Of a DNA stretch of 64,000 bases, positions 54,240 through 62,477 are shown one piece after another; positions within the stretch are counted from its first letter, which is position 1, and every line of letters begins with the position of its first letter. Made by a program: the position numbers and the translations under genes. Under the pieces are notes generated by a model. That model did not search any database and was not told the DNA's origin. It was given only the letters and a program-made list of their open reading frames with translations. This DNA is from Pseudonocardia sp. T1-2H (GTDB lineage: Bacteria > Actinomycetota > Actinomycetes > Mycobacteriales > Pseudonocardiaceae): assembly GCF_038039215.1 (NCBI RefSeq), contig NZ_JBBPCL010000001.1, positions 3,720,001 through 3,784,000 of the forward strand, written 5' to 3'.

Positions 54240-55185
54240 CCGGCACCTCCCCCGTTCAGGACGAGCAGCGCGACGGCGAGCGCCTGCACGATCGTCAGTG
54301 GCACCAGGACGATCCACGCGAACTCGGTGAACCGATCGGCGCGGATCGTCGGGAACCGCCTGCGCACGAGCAGGACGAGCGCCAGGAGGACCGCCGTCTT
54401 CACCGCCACCCACAGCCAGGCGGGCAGCCACGGACCGGCACCGCCGCCGAGGAACAGCGGCACCGCCAGGGCCACCGCGACCACCAGCAGCAGCCACCGG
54501 CCACCGGCGAACACCAGCCGGTCGACACCGGACAGTTCGGCGGCCGCGCCGCCCGCCACGTCGCGGCCGACCGGGGCATCGAACGGACCCAGAAGGCCAT
54601 CGCCGTGGCGGAGATCAGGTACACGACGAAGGCCACCGGCATGATCACCACGAACCAGAGACCCCGCTGGGCGGCGACGATGTCGGTCAGCCGCAGGCTC
54701 TCCGCGCCGAGAGCCGCGGTGATGATCGCGAACATGTGCGGGAGCTCGTAGGCGAGGCCCTGGGCGACGAACCGGTAGCCGCCGACCAGCCCGAGCGCGC
54801 TGTTCGGGCCCCAGCCGACCATCCAGACGGCCGCCCAGGCCAGCACCTCCATGGCGTTGAACCAGACGACGCCGACGGACAGGTCGGTCACCGGTCGGGT
54901 CCCGAGCGGCAGCACCACCCCGGCCAGGACCGCGGCGACGGGCAGGACCGCGCCGCCTGCCCGCCACAGCACGGAGTCCGCGGCGACGGTCCGCCGCCGC
55001 TGCCCGAGGAGCAGCCGCCCCGCCTCCCGTACCGGCAGGAGGGCGTCGGCCCGGGCGCCACGGGCCCGGGCCGTGAGTCCCGCGTCGGCCGCGACCAGGG
55101 CCGCGGCCACCGCGACGAGCAGGAACGGCAGGAGGACGACCCACCAGAGCGGCAGCGCGGCCGGCGCGGGCATCGGCTCAGGCAT
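54236..55185 (-). pseudogene. nuoH: NADH-quinone oxidoreductase subunit H-like, one frameshift as sequenced
   Basis: The first part (55185 to ~54595) reads LPLWWVVLLPFLLVAVAAAL, SVGVVWFNAMEVLAWAAVWMVGWGPN, VAQGLAYELPHMFAIITAAL, family NuoH. At 54588-54590 the minus-strand TTCTGGGTCC needs one more G to give FWGPFDAPVGRDVAGGAAAE and continue to the stop at 54236 (TEFAWIVLVPLTIVQALAVA). Restored length ~316 residues. It starts inside the end of the NuoB/D-like gene. Every other gene in the operon is intact, so a homopolymer error is likely. Confidence 0.85.
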
Positions 55186-56266
55186 GCCGTGCCCCCCGTT
55201 CGGCGGCCACGAGGTCGGTGTCCGGGTCCACGACGGCGACGACGAGGCGCGCGGCCGCGAACTCGGCCCCGACGACCGCGCGGGCCAGCGCGGCGAGGTC
55301 GGGCGGCCGCGGCGGGCCGGGTTGCGGCGACGGGATCCCGTCGACCGCGGCGTCGAGGGCGGCGAGCCGGTCGGCCAGCCGGGCCGCGACGTCACGCTCG
55401 CCCGCCGGGATCCCGCGGACGAGCCACCGCAGCGTCCGCGACCGGCGGACCCGGTCGGTGAGCGCGTGCACCTGTCCGCGCACCGCGGCCGGTTCGGCGC
55501 CGGCGAGCAGTTCGTCCCGGAGCCTGCGGGCCCGCGCCGCCGGATCGGCCCAGCCGGCGACGCCGAGGAACCGCGCGAGGGCGTCGAGATGTCCGCCGGC
55601 GAGGTGCCGCGGGTCCTCGTCCCGCCAGAACGATCGCCCGCTTCCGGGGGCGAGGACCTCCGCCTCGGCCTCCTGGATCACGTCGCCCTGGAGCGCGACG
55701 CGCAGGACGAGCCCCGCCGGCCAGTCCGGCAGGACCGGCCCGAGGGCGACGTGCAGGCGGTCGAGCATCAGCCCGTCGCGGTCCTCGCCGAGGTCGGCCA
55801 TGCGGAGGCCCCCGGGCATCTCCATGTCCCCGTGCTCGTGTCCCCCGTGGTCCGGCCCGCCGTGCTCGTGCCCCCCGGAGTTCCCGGGCGCGCTCGCGCC
55901 TTCGTCGTGGGCTTCGGTGCACTCCTCGGGCGGGTGGCCGACGGGCCCGCCGGGAGCCCGGTCGGCGAGCCGGGAGGCCGCCGCGTCGAGCGTCCCGGAC
56001 ACGTGAGCAACGGCTTCGACGACCACCCGCACCCGCGGCTCGGGCATCTGCGCCCAGACCCGGTCGACGACCGCTGCCATCGCCGGAGCGGGCGGCCCCG
56101 CCACGACGAGCACGTCGGCGTCCGCCGGGGAGACCGCGGCGGCCCAACCCCGTCGGCCGAGCTCGGCCTCCACCGCCAGCCGAGCCTCGGTGGCGCCGGG
56201 CAGCGCGACCAGCAGGACGTGGGGCCGGGCGGACGCGAGGCGGAGGAGCAGCCGTCTCAGGTCCAT
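55178..56266 (-). CDS. NuoB/NuoD-like fused protein with His-rich linker, lacking cluster ligands
   Basis: A 362-residue soluble protein between nuoA and nuoH, the place of nuoBCD. Residues ~1-95 resemble a NuoB fold (RRGWAAAVSPADADVLVVAG, MAAVVDRVWAQMPEPRVRVV), but the Cys ligands of cluster N2 are absent; the only Cys is C116. Residues ~118-150 are His/Met-rich (HEHGGPDHGGHEHGDMEM). Residues ~165-250 resemble the N-terminus of NuoD (LHVALGPVLPDWPAGLVLRV, LQGDVIQEAEAEVL). Overlaps nuoA by 10 bp and nuoH by 8 bp. It may cap the membrane arm without electron transfer, or bind metal. Function is inferred. Confidence 0.6.
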   Translation of the reverse strand: MDLRRLLLRLASARPHVLLVALPGATEARLAVEAELGRRGWAAAVSPADADVLVVAGPPAPAMAAVVDRVWAQMPEPRVRVVVEAVAHVSGTLDAAASRLADRAPGGPVGHPPEECTEAHDEGASAPGNSGGHEHGGPDHGGHEHGDMEMPGGLRMADLGEDRDGLMLDRLHVALGPVLPDWPAGLVLRVALQGDVIQEAEAEVLAPGSGRSFWRDEDPRHLAGGHLDALARFLGVAGWADPAARARRLRDELLAGAEPAAVRGQVHALTDRVRRSRTLRWLVRGIPAGERDVAARLADRLAALDAAVDGIPSPQPGPPRPPDLAALARAVVGAEFAAARLVVAVVDPDTDLVAAERGARHA

Positions 56267-56607
56267 CGCAGCGCGCCCTCCCGCCAGGCGTAGACGACGC
56301 CGGCCAGCAGGATCCCGAGGAACAGGAACATCTCGACCACCGCCGAGGGCCCGATCCGCGACACGACCAGTGTCCACGGATACATGAAGATCATCTCCAT
56401 GTCGAAGGCCAGGAAGACCATCGTCACCGGGTACCACCGGACGTGGAACCGGGAGAACGCGTGCTCGGTCGGCGCGAGGCCGCCGCTGAAGGGCAGGACC
56501 TCCAGCGCGGTCCGCCGCACCGTCAGCAGGCGCGCCGCCCCGTAGAGCAGCAGGATGGCGGCGACGACGACGCCGAGCGCCACGAGCACGGGTACGAACT
56601 CGTCCAT
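56257..56607 (-). CDS. nuoA: NADH-quinone oxidoreductase subunit A-like
   Basis: A 116-residue three-helix subunit: LVALGVVVAAILLLYGAARL, LPFSGGLAPTEHAFSRFHVRWYPVTMVFLAFDMEMIFMYPW (the FDxE helix). The usual Cys-Gly loop (YECG) is LPFSGG, without Cys. AAGAGG precedes ATG 56607. First gene of the operon; a CsoR-like palindrome lies 33 bp upstream. Confidence 0.92.
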   Translation of the reverse strand: MDEFVPVLVALGVVVAAILLLYGAARLLTVRRTALEVLPFSGGLAPTEHAFSRFHVRWYPVTMVFLAFDMEMIFMYPWTLVVSRIGPSAVVEMFLFLGILLAGVVYAWREGALRWT

Positions 56608-56640
56608 CCGCACGCCTCTTCCACTTCGGCGGCACCACAA

Positions 56641-56651
56641 CCCCCTGGGGG
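56641..56651. promoter_or_regulatory. CsoR-like palindrome upstream of nuoA
   Basis: CCCCCTGGGGG, flanked by AA and TAT, is a G/C-tract palindrome of the kind bound by CsoR-family copper repressors (TACCCC-GGGGTA type). It sits 33-43 bp before the nuoA start and 130 bp from the CsoR gene. If used, it would put the nuo-like operon under copper control. Confidence 0.5.
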
Positions 56652-56769
56652 TATCGTGCCCCGTCCTCGCACCCGTTGTCCATGCGGATGGGCAGAACCC
56701 CAGCTCATCAGGTGAGAGCGGGACGCGATCTCCCGCTTCGACCGCCGCCTGATCTGCGAACCGGTTGCG

Positions 56770-56789
56770 TACGGTACCCCCCTACCGTA
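56770..56789. promoter_or_regulatory. CsoR operator candidate upstream of csoR
   Basis: A perfect 7-bp inverted repeat TACGGTA / TACCGTA around CCCCCC, 34 bp before csoR. The AT-flanked C-tract matches CsoR operators; autoregulation of csoR-copA is expected. Confidence 0.7.
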
Positions 56790-56823
56790 TGTTGGGCGCT
56801 GTCCGGACGAGTCGGAGGAGCCC

Positions 56824-57105
56824 ATGAACGGATACACGGAGGACAAGGCCGCGTACCTGCGGCGGATGCGCCGCATCGAGGGGCAGGTCCGCGGGATCAC
56901 CCGGATGATCGAGGACGACAAGTACTGCATCGACGTCCTCACCCAGATCTCCGCGGTGAACAAGGCCCTCGAGGCGGTCGCCCTGGGCCTGCTCGACGAG
57001 CACCTCAAGCACTGCGTGACCGAGGCGGTCGCCGAGGGCGGCGACGTCGCAGACCGGAAGGTCGCCGAGGCGAGCGCCGCGATCGCCCGCCTCGTCAGGT
57101 CCTGA
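56824..57105 (+). CDS. csoR: CsoR-family copper-sensing repressor
   Basis: A 93-residue four-helix DNA-binding repressor. The Cu(I) ligands Cys35, His60 and Cys64 are present (YCIDVLTQI and DEHLKHCV), with the N-terminal RRIEGQVRGI signature. Copper binding releases the operator. GGAGGAG lies 5 nt before the ATG. Divergent from nuoA and upstream of copA. The Cys-His-Cys set fits copper rather than nickel or formaldehyde sensors. Confidence 0.92.
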   Translation: MNGYTEDKAAYLRRMRRIEGQVRGITRMIEDDKYCIDVLTQISAVNKALEAVALGLLDEHLKHCVTEAVAEGGDVADRKVAEASAAIARLVRS

Positions 57106-57149
57106 TCCCGGGGCGCGGCCCCGTCGGATCGCCACCCCCCGGCCCAGCC

Positions 57150-57322
57150 GGCGAGGGCCCCGGATCCGCTTCGTCGCCGAGGTGCCCTCGACCAGTGGGT
57201 ACCGGCTGTTCCTGGACTTCCGGCACGGCGGCGCCGTCCACACCGCCGAGTTCACCGTCCCCACCCGCCCCGGCGGCACCGAGGCCGCGGACGGCCACAC
57301 CCACGAGGGAGGCGCGCGATGA
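57150..57322 (+). pseudogene. C-terminal remnant of a secreted/metal-associated protein before copA
   Basis: The frame reads [20 protein letters not shown], then [17 protein letters not shown] and HTHEGGAR, ending in a TGA that overlaps the copA ATG (ATGA). This is the end of a small beta-rich protein often next to copper ATPase genes; its N-terminus is gone. Translational coupling to copA is kept in sequence but cannot work without a start. Confidence 0.55.
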
Positions 57323-59610
57323 CCACCACGTCGCAGACCCGCGCGAAGGATCTGGTTCGCGAGGTCGAGCTGTCCATCGGCGGCATGACCTGCGCGTCCT
57401 GCGCCAACCGGGTCGAGCGGAAGCTCAACAAGCTCGACGGTGTCGTCGCGACCGTCAACTACGCCACCGAGCAGGCCAGGGTCGACGCCCCCGCCGGGAT
57501 CGACCCCGCGGACCTCGTCGCCGCCGTCGAGGCCGCCGGCTACACCGCCCGGCTCCCCCGCCCGGCCGATGAGAACGGCCCGGACGACACGGGTGACCGA
57601 GAAGCCGGGCCGGACGACCCGCTGCGCACCCGGCTGATCGTCTCCGCGGTCCTGTCGGTGCCGGTGATCGCGATGGCGATGGCGCCCGCACTGCAGTTCA
57701 CCTACTGGCAGTGGGTCTCGCTGGTCCTCGCCGCACCGGTGGTCGTCTGGGGCGCCCTGCCCTTCCATCGCGCGGCGTGGACGAACCTGCGGCACGGCGC
57801 GGCGACCATGGACACCCTCGTTTCGATGGGGACCCTGGCGGCGTTCGCGTGGTCGCTCTACGCCCTGCTGCTCGGCGCGGCCGGCGTCCCGGGCATGACG
57901 CACCCCTTCGAGCTGACCGTCGCCCGGAGCGACGGAGCCGGGAACATCTACCTCGAGGTCGCCGCCGGCGTCACCACGTTCATCCTGGCCGGACGGTGGT
58001 TCGAGGTTCGGTCGAAGCGCCGGGCCGGCGCCGCGCTGCGGGCGCTGTTGGAAGCTGGGGCGAAGGACGTGGCGGTCCTGCGGACCCGGGACGGCGTGGA
58101 CCACGAGGAACGGGTCCCCGTCGACCGGCTGGCCGTGGGCGACCGGTTCGTCGTCCGCCCCGGCGAGAAGATCGCCACCGACGGCGTCGTGGTCGACGGC
58201 AGCTCCGCGGTCGACGCCTCGATGCTCACCGGGGAGTCCGTCCCGGTCGAGGTGGGTGCCGGCGACACCGTCGTCGGCGGCACGGTCGACGTCGGCGGCC
58301 GGCTCACGGTACGGGCCACCCGCGTCGGCTCGGACACCCAGCTCGCCCGGATGGCGACGCTGGTCGAGGACGCGCAGACCGGGAAGGCGCAGGTCCAGCG
58401 TCTCGCCGACCGGATCTCGGGGATCTTCGTCCCGATCGTCATCGCGCTCGCGCTGCTCACGCTCGGCTTCTGGCTCGGCACCGGGGCCGGCGCCGCGGCG
58501 GCCTTCACCGCCGCCGTGGCCGTGCTCATCGTCGCGTGCCCCTGCGCGCTCGGGCTGGCCACGCCCACCGCGCTGCTGGTCGGCACGGGGCGCGGTGCCC
58601 AGATGGGCGTGCTGATCAAGGGCCCGGAGGTGCTCGAGTCCACCCGCCGCGTCGACACCGTCGTCCTGGACAAGACCGGCACCGTGACCACCGGCCGGAT
58701 GACGCTCCAGGAGGTCGTCACCGCCGACGGGGTCGACCGGGCCGAGACCCTGCGCCTCACCGGGGCGGTGGAGGCGGCGTCGGAGCACCCGATCGCCGCG
58801 GCTATCGCGAGCGGGGCCGTCGACGAGGTGGGCCGGCTGCCCGAGGTGGGTGACTTCAGGAACCTCGAGGGGCTCGGGGTCCAGGGCGTGGTCGACGGGC
58901 ACGCCGTGCTGGTCGGGCGGCCCTCCCTGCTCGACCGGGGGAGCCAGGGCCTGCCCGCCGACCTCGCCGAGGCCGCCCGCGTCGCGACGGAGCAGGGCCG
59001 CACCGCGGTCGCCGTCGCCTGGGACGGCGAGGCGAAGGCCGTCCTCACGGTCGCCGACGCCGTGAAGGAGACCTCGGCCGAGGCGATCGCCCAGCTGCGC
59101 GGACTCGGGCTGACCCCCGTCCTGCTCACCGGGGACAACCGGGCCGTCGCCGAGCGCGTCGCCCGGGAGGTCGGGATCGACGTCGGGCCGGCCACGGTCA
59201 TCGCGGACGTCCTGCCCGCCGACAAGCTCGGCGTCGTCGAGGACCTGCAACGGCGCGGGAGGGTCGTGGCCATGATCGGCGACGGCGTCAACGACGCCGC
59301 CGCCCTGGCCCGGGCGGACCTCGGCATGGCGATGGGCACGGGGACCGACGTCGCCATCGAGGCCGCCGACATCACGCTCGTCCGGGGAGACCTGCGCGCC
59401 GCGGCCGACGCCCTCCGGCTCGCGCGCCGCACCCTGCGCACCGTCAAGGGCAACCTGTTCTGGGCCTTCGCGTACAACGTCGCCGCGCTGCCGCTCGCCG
59501 CCGCGGGCCTGCTGAACCCCATGCTCGCCGGGGCGGCGATGGCGTTCAGCTCGGTGTTCGTGGTGGGCAACAGCCTGCGGCTACGTCGCTTCCGGAGCCG
59601 GGCCTCGTGA
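57319..59610 (+). CDS. copA: Copper-translocating P1B-type ATPase
   Basis: A 763-residue Cu(I) exporter. One N-terminal heavy-metal domain ([16 protein letters not shown]), then membrane helices, the actuator loop TGES, the ion-binding CPC ([12 protein letters not shown]), the phosphorylation site DKTGTVTTG, the nucleotide-binding HP motif (SEHPIAAAI), [10 protein letters not shown], and the C-terminal metal-site segments [10 protein letters not shown] and [15 protein letters not shown] (P1B-1 type, hence copper). ATG with GGGAGG upstream. It follows csoR and should be derepressed by copper. Confidence 0.95.
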   Translation: MTTTSQTRAKDLVREVELSIGGMTCASCANRVERKLNKLDGVVATVNYATEQARVDAPAGIDPADLVAAVEAAGYTARLPRPADENGPDDTGDREAGPDDPLRTRLIVSAVLSVPVIAMAMAPALQFTYWQWVSLVLAAPVVVWGALPFHRAAWTNLRHGAATMDTLVSMGTLAAFAWSLYALLLGAAGVPGMTHPFELTVARSDGAGNIYLEVAAGVTTFILAGRWFEVRSKRRAGAALRALLEAGAKDVAVLRTRDGVDHEERVPVDRLAVGDRFVVRPGEKIATDGVVVDGSSAVDASMLTGESVPVEVGAGDTVVGGTVDVGGRLTVRATRVGSDTQLARMATLVEDAQTGKAQVQRLADRISGIFVPIVIALALLTLGFWLGTGAGAAAAFTAAVAVLIVACPCALGLATPTALLVGTGRGAQMGVLIKGPEVLESTRRVDTVVLDKTGTVTTGRMTLQEVVTADGVDRAETLRLTGAVEAASEHPIAAAIASGAVDEVGRLPEVGDFRNLEGLGVQGVVDGHAVLVGRPSLLDRGSQGLPADLAEAARVATEQGRTAVAVAWDGEAKAVLTVADAVKETSAEAIAQLRGLGLTPVLLTGDNRAVAERVAREVGIDVGPATVIADVLPADKLGVVEDLQRRGRVVAMIGDGVNDAAALARADLGMAMGTGTDVAIEAADITLVRGDLRAAADALRLARRTLRTVKGNLFWAFAYNVAALPLAAAGLLNPMLAGAAMAFSSVFVVGNSLRLRRFRSRAS

Positions 59611-59712
59611 GGCTCCTCGCCGGCTCGTCGCGTGCACGCCGCCGGTTTCGGCGAGCTTCACAGGGGAGCCGGTGCGGGGAGGACGTCTTCGGCCCGGGTT
59701 CGGGCTTCGACC

Positions 59713-60594
59713 TCAGCTCGGATCGGCCGCGCGGCGGCGTTCGAGGAAGACGGTGTCGCGCCAAACCCCGCGGTGGCGTCCGATGCGTTCGCGGACACCG
59801 AGGGTGCGGTAGCCGGCGGACTGGTGCAGCGCGATCGATGCCCGGTTCTCGGGGAAGATCGCGGTCTGCAGGGTCCAGAGCCCGCCCTCGTCCGCGGCGG
59901 TGACCTGCTTGTGCAGCAACGCCTTGCCGACGCCCCTGCCGCGGTGCCCCTCGCCGACGTAGACCGAGGTCTCGGCGACGCCCGCGTAGACCGGGCGGGC
60001 GGACGTCGCGGTGAGGGCCGTCCACCCGGCCACATCGCCGTCGACCTCGGCGACCCAGCGGTGGCCGGGCAGCCACCTGCGGTCGAGCTCGCCGCGGTCC
60101 GGGACCTCGGTCTCGAAGGTCGCGTCGCCGGTGGCGATGCCCTCGGCGTAGATCCGCCGCACCGCCGGCCAGTCCTCTGGCGCGAGGGCGCGGACGGTGA
60201 CGTCGGCGGGTACGTCCGCAGGGCAGCAGGGGCGTGGGCCGAGCATGCCCATGACGGCGTCGGCCGCGTGGGGCAGCCCCGTGCAACAGGCCGGGTTGAC
60301 GGACACAAGCGTGGCGGTCCCCTCCCTCCGCAGCGTCACGAAGCCGACGTCGGCCAGTTTCCGCAGGTGGTGCGAGCAGGTGGACTGGCTGATCCCGAGC
60401 TCTGCGGTCAGCTCGCCCACGGTCGTCGCGCGCCCGGCGACGGCGACCGCGTGCAGGAGCCGGACGCGGGTGGGCTCGGCGAGGCAGGCGAACCACTCGG
60501 CGTAGGTCGCGGCGTCCCCCGGGCCCAGCTGGGCCGGTGGCGGGGCGGACACGTCGGTCAGCGGGATCGGGCGGACGGACGGGCTCGCGCTCAT
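59713..60594 (-). CDS. ArsR-GNAT fusion: arsenic-type repressor with ArsN1-like acetyltransferase
   Basis: A 293-residue two-domain protein. Residues ~28-105 form an ArsR winged helix (WFACLAEPTRVRLLHAV, ELGISQSTCSHHLRKL). Two vicinal Cys pairs follow, C103-C104 and C123-C124, possible As(III) ligands. Residues ~131-290 are a GNAT domain of the phosphinothricin/arsinothricin N-acetyltransferase type (ALAPEDWPAVRRIYAEGI, SVYVGEGHRGRGVGKALL, NRASIALHQSAGYRTLG). ArsN1 enzymes acetylate arsinothricin. The fusion may couple sensing and detoxification. Divergent from the flavoprotein-arsR-acr3 operon, sharing the operators at 60631-60677. ATG 60594. Confidence 0.82.
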   Translation of the reverse strand: MSASPSVRPIPLTDVSAPPPAQLGPGDAATYAEWFACLAEPTRVRLLHAVAVAGRATTVGELTAELGISQSTCSHHLRKLADVGFVTLRREGTATLVSVNPACCTGLPHAADAVMGMLGPRPCCPADVPADVTVRALAPEDWPAVRRIYAEGIATGDATFETEVPDRGELDRRWLPGHRWVAEVDGDVAGWTALTATSARPVYAGVAETSVYVGEGHRGRGVGKALLHKQVTAADEGGLWTLQTAIFPENRASIALHQSAGYRTLGVRERIGRHRGVWRDTVFLERRRAADPS

Positions 60595-60630
60595 GCGGCC
60601 GAGTATCGACCCGGGCCGATGATTGCGTCA

Positions 60631-60677
60631 ATCGATCGACGTCGATACAGTCCGCGCAAGAATCGATCTGCATCGAT
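60631..60677. promoter_or_regulatory. Two 16-bp ArsR-type operators
   Basis: ATCGATCGACGTCGAT (60631-60646) and ATCGATCTGCATCGAT (60662-60677) are two copies of the dyad ATCGATCKRCRTCGAT. They lie between the divergent ArsR-GNAT gene and the flavoprotein gene. A related TGCATCGATGAGCG occurs at 62068, before arsR. Confidence 0.7.
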
Positions 60678-60700
60678 GGAAACTGGTCGTGGAGGTTCTG

Positions 60701-62077
60701 ATGGGGACGAGTGGACTTCCGGTCGTGGTCGTCGGTGCCGGGCCCGTGGGCCTGGCGGCGGCGGCGCACCTCACCGGACGGGGACTGGACGCGCTGGTCC
60801 TCGAGGCCGGGGCGCGGGCCGGCGCGCACGTGCGGGAGTGGCACGCCGTGCGGTTGTTCTCCCGGTGGGCCGAGGTGGTCGATCCGGCGGCGGAGAAGCT
60901 GCTCGCCCTGACCGGCTGGCGACACCCCGACCCGGACTCCTACCCGACCGGGCAGGAGTGGGCCGAGCGCTACCTGCAGCCCCTCGCCGACGCGCTGGAC
61001 GGACGGGTTCGCTACGGCGCCCGGGTGGTCGGCGTCGCCCGACAGGGCCGGGACCGCGTCGTCGACGCCGGGCGGGACACCGAGCCCCTGACGGTGCACG
61101 TCGAGACGGCGACGGGCGAGGAGCGGATCGCCGCCCGCGCCGTGGTCGACGCCTCCGGGACCTGGGCCTCGCCCAACCCGCTCGGCGCGGACGGGCTGCC
61201 CGCGATCGGGGAGAAGGCCGCGCGGGACCGCATCGCCTATCGGGTGCCCGATCTGGCCGAACCCGCCACGCGTGCCCGCTACGCCGGGAAGCGTGTCGCC
61301 GTCGCCGGGAGCGGCCACTCGGCCCTGACCGCGCTGGTCGCGTTCGCGGGCCTGGCCCGGGAGGCGCCCGGGACGCACGTGGACTGGCTGGTGCGGCGCG
61401 GCCGGGTGGGCGACACGTTCGGGGGCGGCGACGCCGACCAGCTCCCGGCCCGCGGGGCACTCGGCACGCGGGCCGCAGCCGCCGTCGAGGCCGGACGCAT
61501 CAGCACGGTGACCGGCTTCCGCACGGCCGTCGTCGAGCCCGTCGGGGAACGGCTCGCGCTCGAGTCCCTGGACGGGCGCCGGCTCCGGCCCGTCGACGAG
61601 GTGGTCGTGCTGACCGGGTTCCGCCCGGACCTGTCCTGGCTCTCGGAGGTGCGCCTGGACCTGGATCCGACGTTGCAGGCCGCTCGCGAGCTCGCGCCGC
61701 TGATCGACCCGAACGTCCACTCGTGCGGCACTGCTCACCCGCACGGCGCGCGCGAGCTGGCGCAGCCGGAGCCGGGGGTGTTCCTGGTCGGGATGAAGAG
61801 CTACGGCCGGGCACCGACCTTCCTGGCGATGACCGGCTACGAGCAGGTCCGCTCGGTCGCCGCCGCGATCGACGGCGACCAGGAGGCCGCGGAGCGGGTC
61901 GAGCTGGTGCTGCCCGAGACCGGCGTGTGCGGCGGTGCGGGAGTGTTCGACGACCCGGACCCGTCTGCCGAGGGCGGATGCTGCGGAGCCCCGGCCGAGC
62001 CGGTCGGGATCTCGCTCGGGAGCCGGCCGGCGGGACACCGACACCCGCGGGGCCCGCTTGCGCCCCTGCATCGATGA
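60701..62077 (+). CDS. FAD/NAD(P)-binding monooxygenase-like protein of the ars operon
   Basis: A 458-residue flavoprotein. Rossmann FAD motif VVVVGAGPVGLAAAAHLTG at the N-terminus, LFSRWAEVVDPAAEKLL, a second dinucleotide motif KRVAVAGSGHSALTALV near residue 200, and TGFRPDLSWLSEV late. The family is the flavin monooxygenase group found in actinobacterial ars clusters (ArsO-like). The C-terminal tail has CGGAG and GGCCGAP, a vicinal Cys pair that may bind As(III). ATG 60701 has GGAGG. First gene of the operon with arsR and acr3-arsC. Confidence 0.78.
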   Translation: MGTSGLPVVVVGAGPVGLAAAAHLTGRGLDALVLEAGARAGAHVREWHAVRLFSRWAEVVDPAAEKLLALTGWRHPDPDSYPTGQEWAERYLQPLADALDGRVRYGARVVGVARQGRDRVVDAGRDTEPLTVHVETATGEERIAARAVVDASGTWASPNPLGADGLPAIGEKAARDRIAYRVPDLAEPATRARYAGKRVAVAGSGHSALTALVAFAGLAREAPGTHVDWLVRRGRVGDTFGGGDADQLPARGALGTRAAAAVEAGRISTVTGFRTAVVEPVGERLALESLDGRRLRPVDEVVVLTGFRPDLSWLSEVRLDLDPTLQAARELAPLIDPNVHSCGTAHPHGARELAQPEPGVFLVGMKSYGRAPTFLAMTGYEQVRSVAAAIDGDQEAAERVELVLPETGVCGGAGVFDDPDPSAEGGCCGAPAEPVGISLGSRPAGHRHPRGPLAPLHR

Positions 62078-62093
62078 GCGTCAACATAGACGT

Positions 62094-62477
62094 GTGTCGA
62101 TTCCGCTGCCGCTGCTGATCTCCTCCGCGGCGACCCATCAGGCCCTCAGCGCCGACGAGGCCGTCGAGCTGGCGGCGGCGTTCAAGGCTCTCGGCGACCC
62201 GGTCCGGCTGCGCCTGCTCTCGCTGATCGCCGCCCACGAAGGCGGCGAGGCGTGCGTGTGCGACCTGACCGGCGCGTTCGAACTGTCCCAGCCCACGATC
62301 TCGCACCACCTCAAGGTGCTGCGCGACGCCGGCCTGGTCCGCAGCGAGCGACGGGCGACCTGGGTCTACTACCGGGTCCGGCCCGAGGTCATCGGCCTGC
62401 TCGCCACCGTGCTGGTCCCCGGCGACGCGCCGCTCCGCAGCACCTGCCCACCCGACGGAAGTGACCTGCCCGCATGA
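62094..62477 (+). CDS. arsR: ArsR-family arsenite-responsive repressor
   Basis: A 127-residue winged-helix repressor: AAAFKALGDPVRLRLLSLIA, the metal site ACVCDLTGAF (Cys54, Cys56), recognition helix QPTISHHLKVLRDAGLV, wing SERRATWVYYRV. The GTG at 62094 lacks a clear ribosome site; a TAGACG box 8 nt upstream suggests a leaderless start or coupling to the gene before. The stop overlaps acr3-arsC by 4 bp. Confidence 0.9.
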   Translation: MSIPLPLLISSAATHQALSADEAVELAAAFKALGDPVRLRLLSLIAAHEGGEACVCDLTGAFELSQPTISHHLKVLRDAGLVRSERRATWVYYRVRPEVIGLLATVLVPGDAPLRSTCPPDGSDLPA

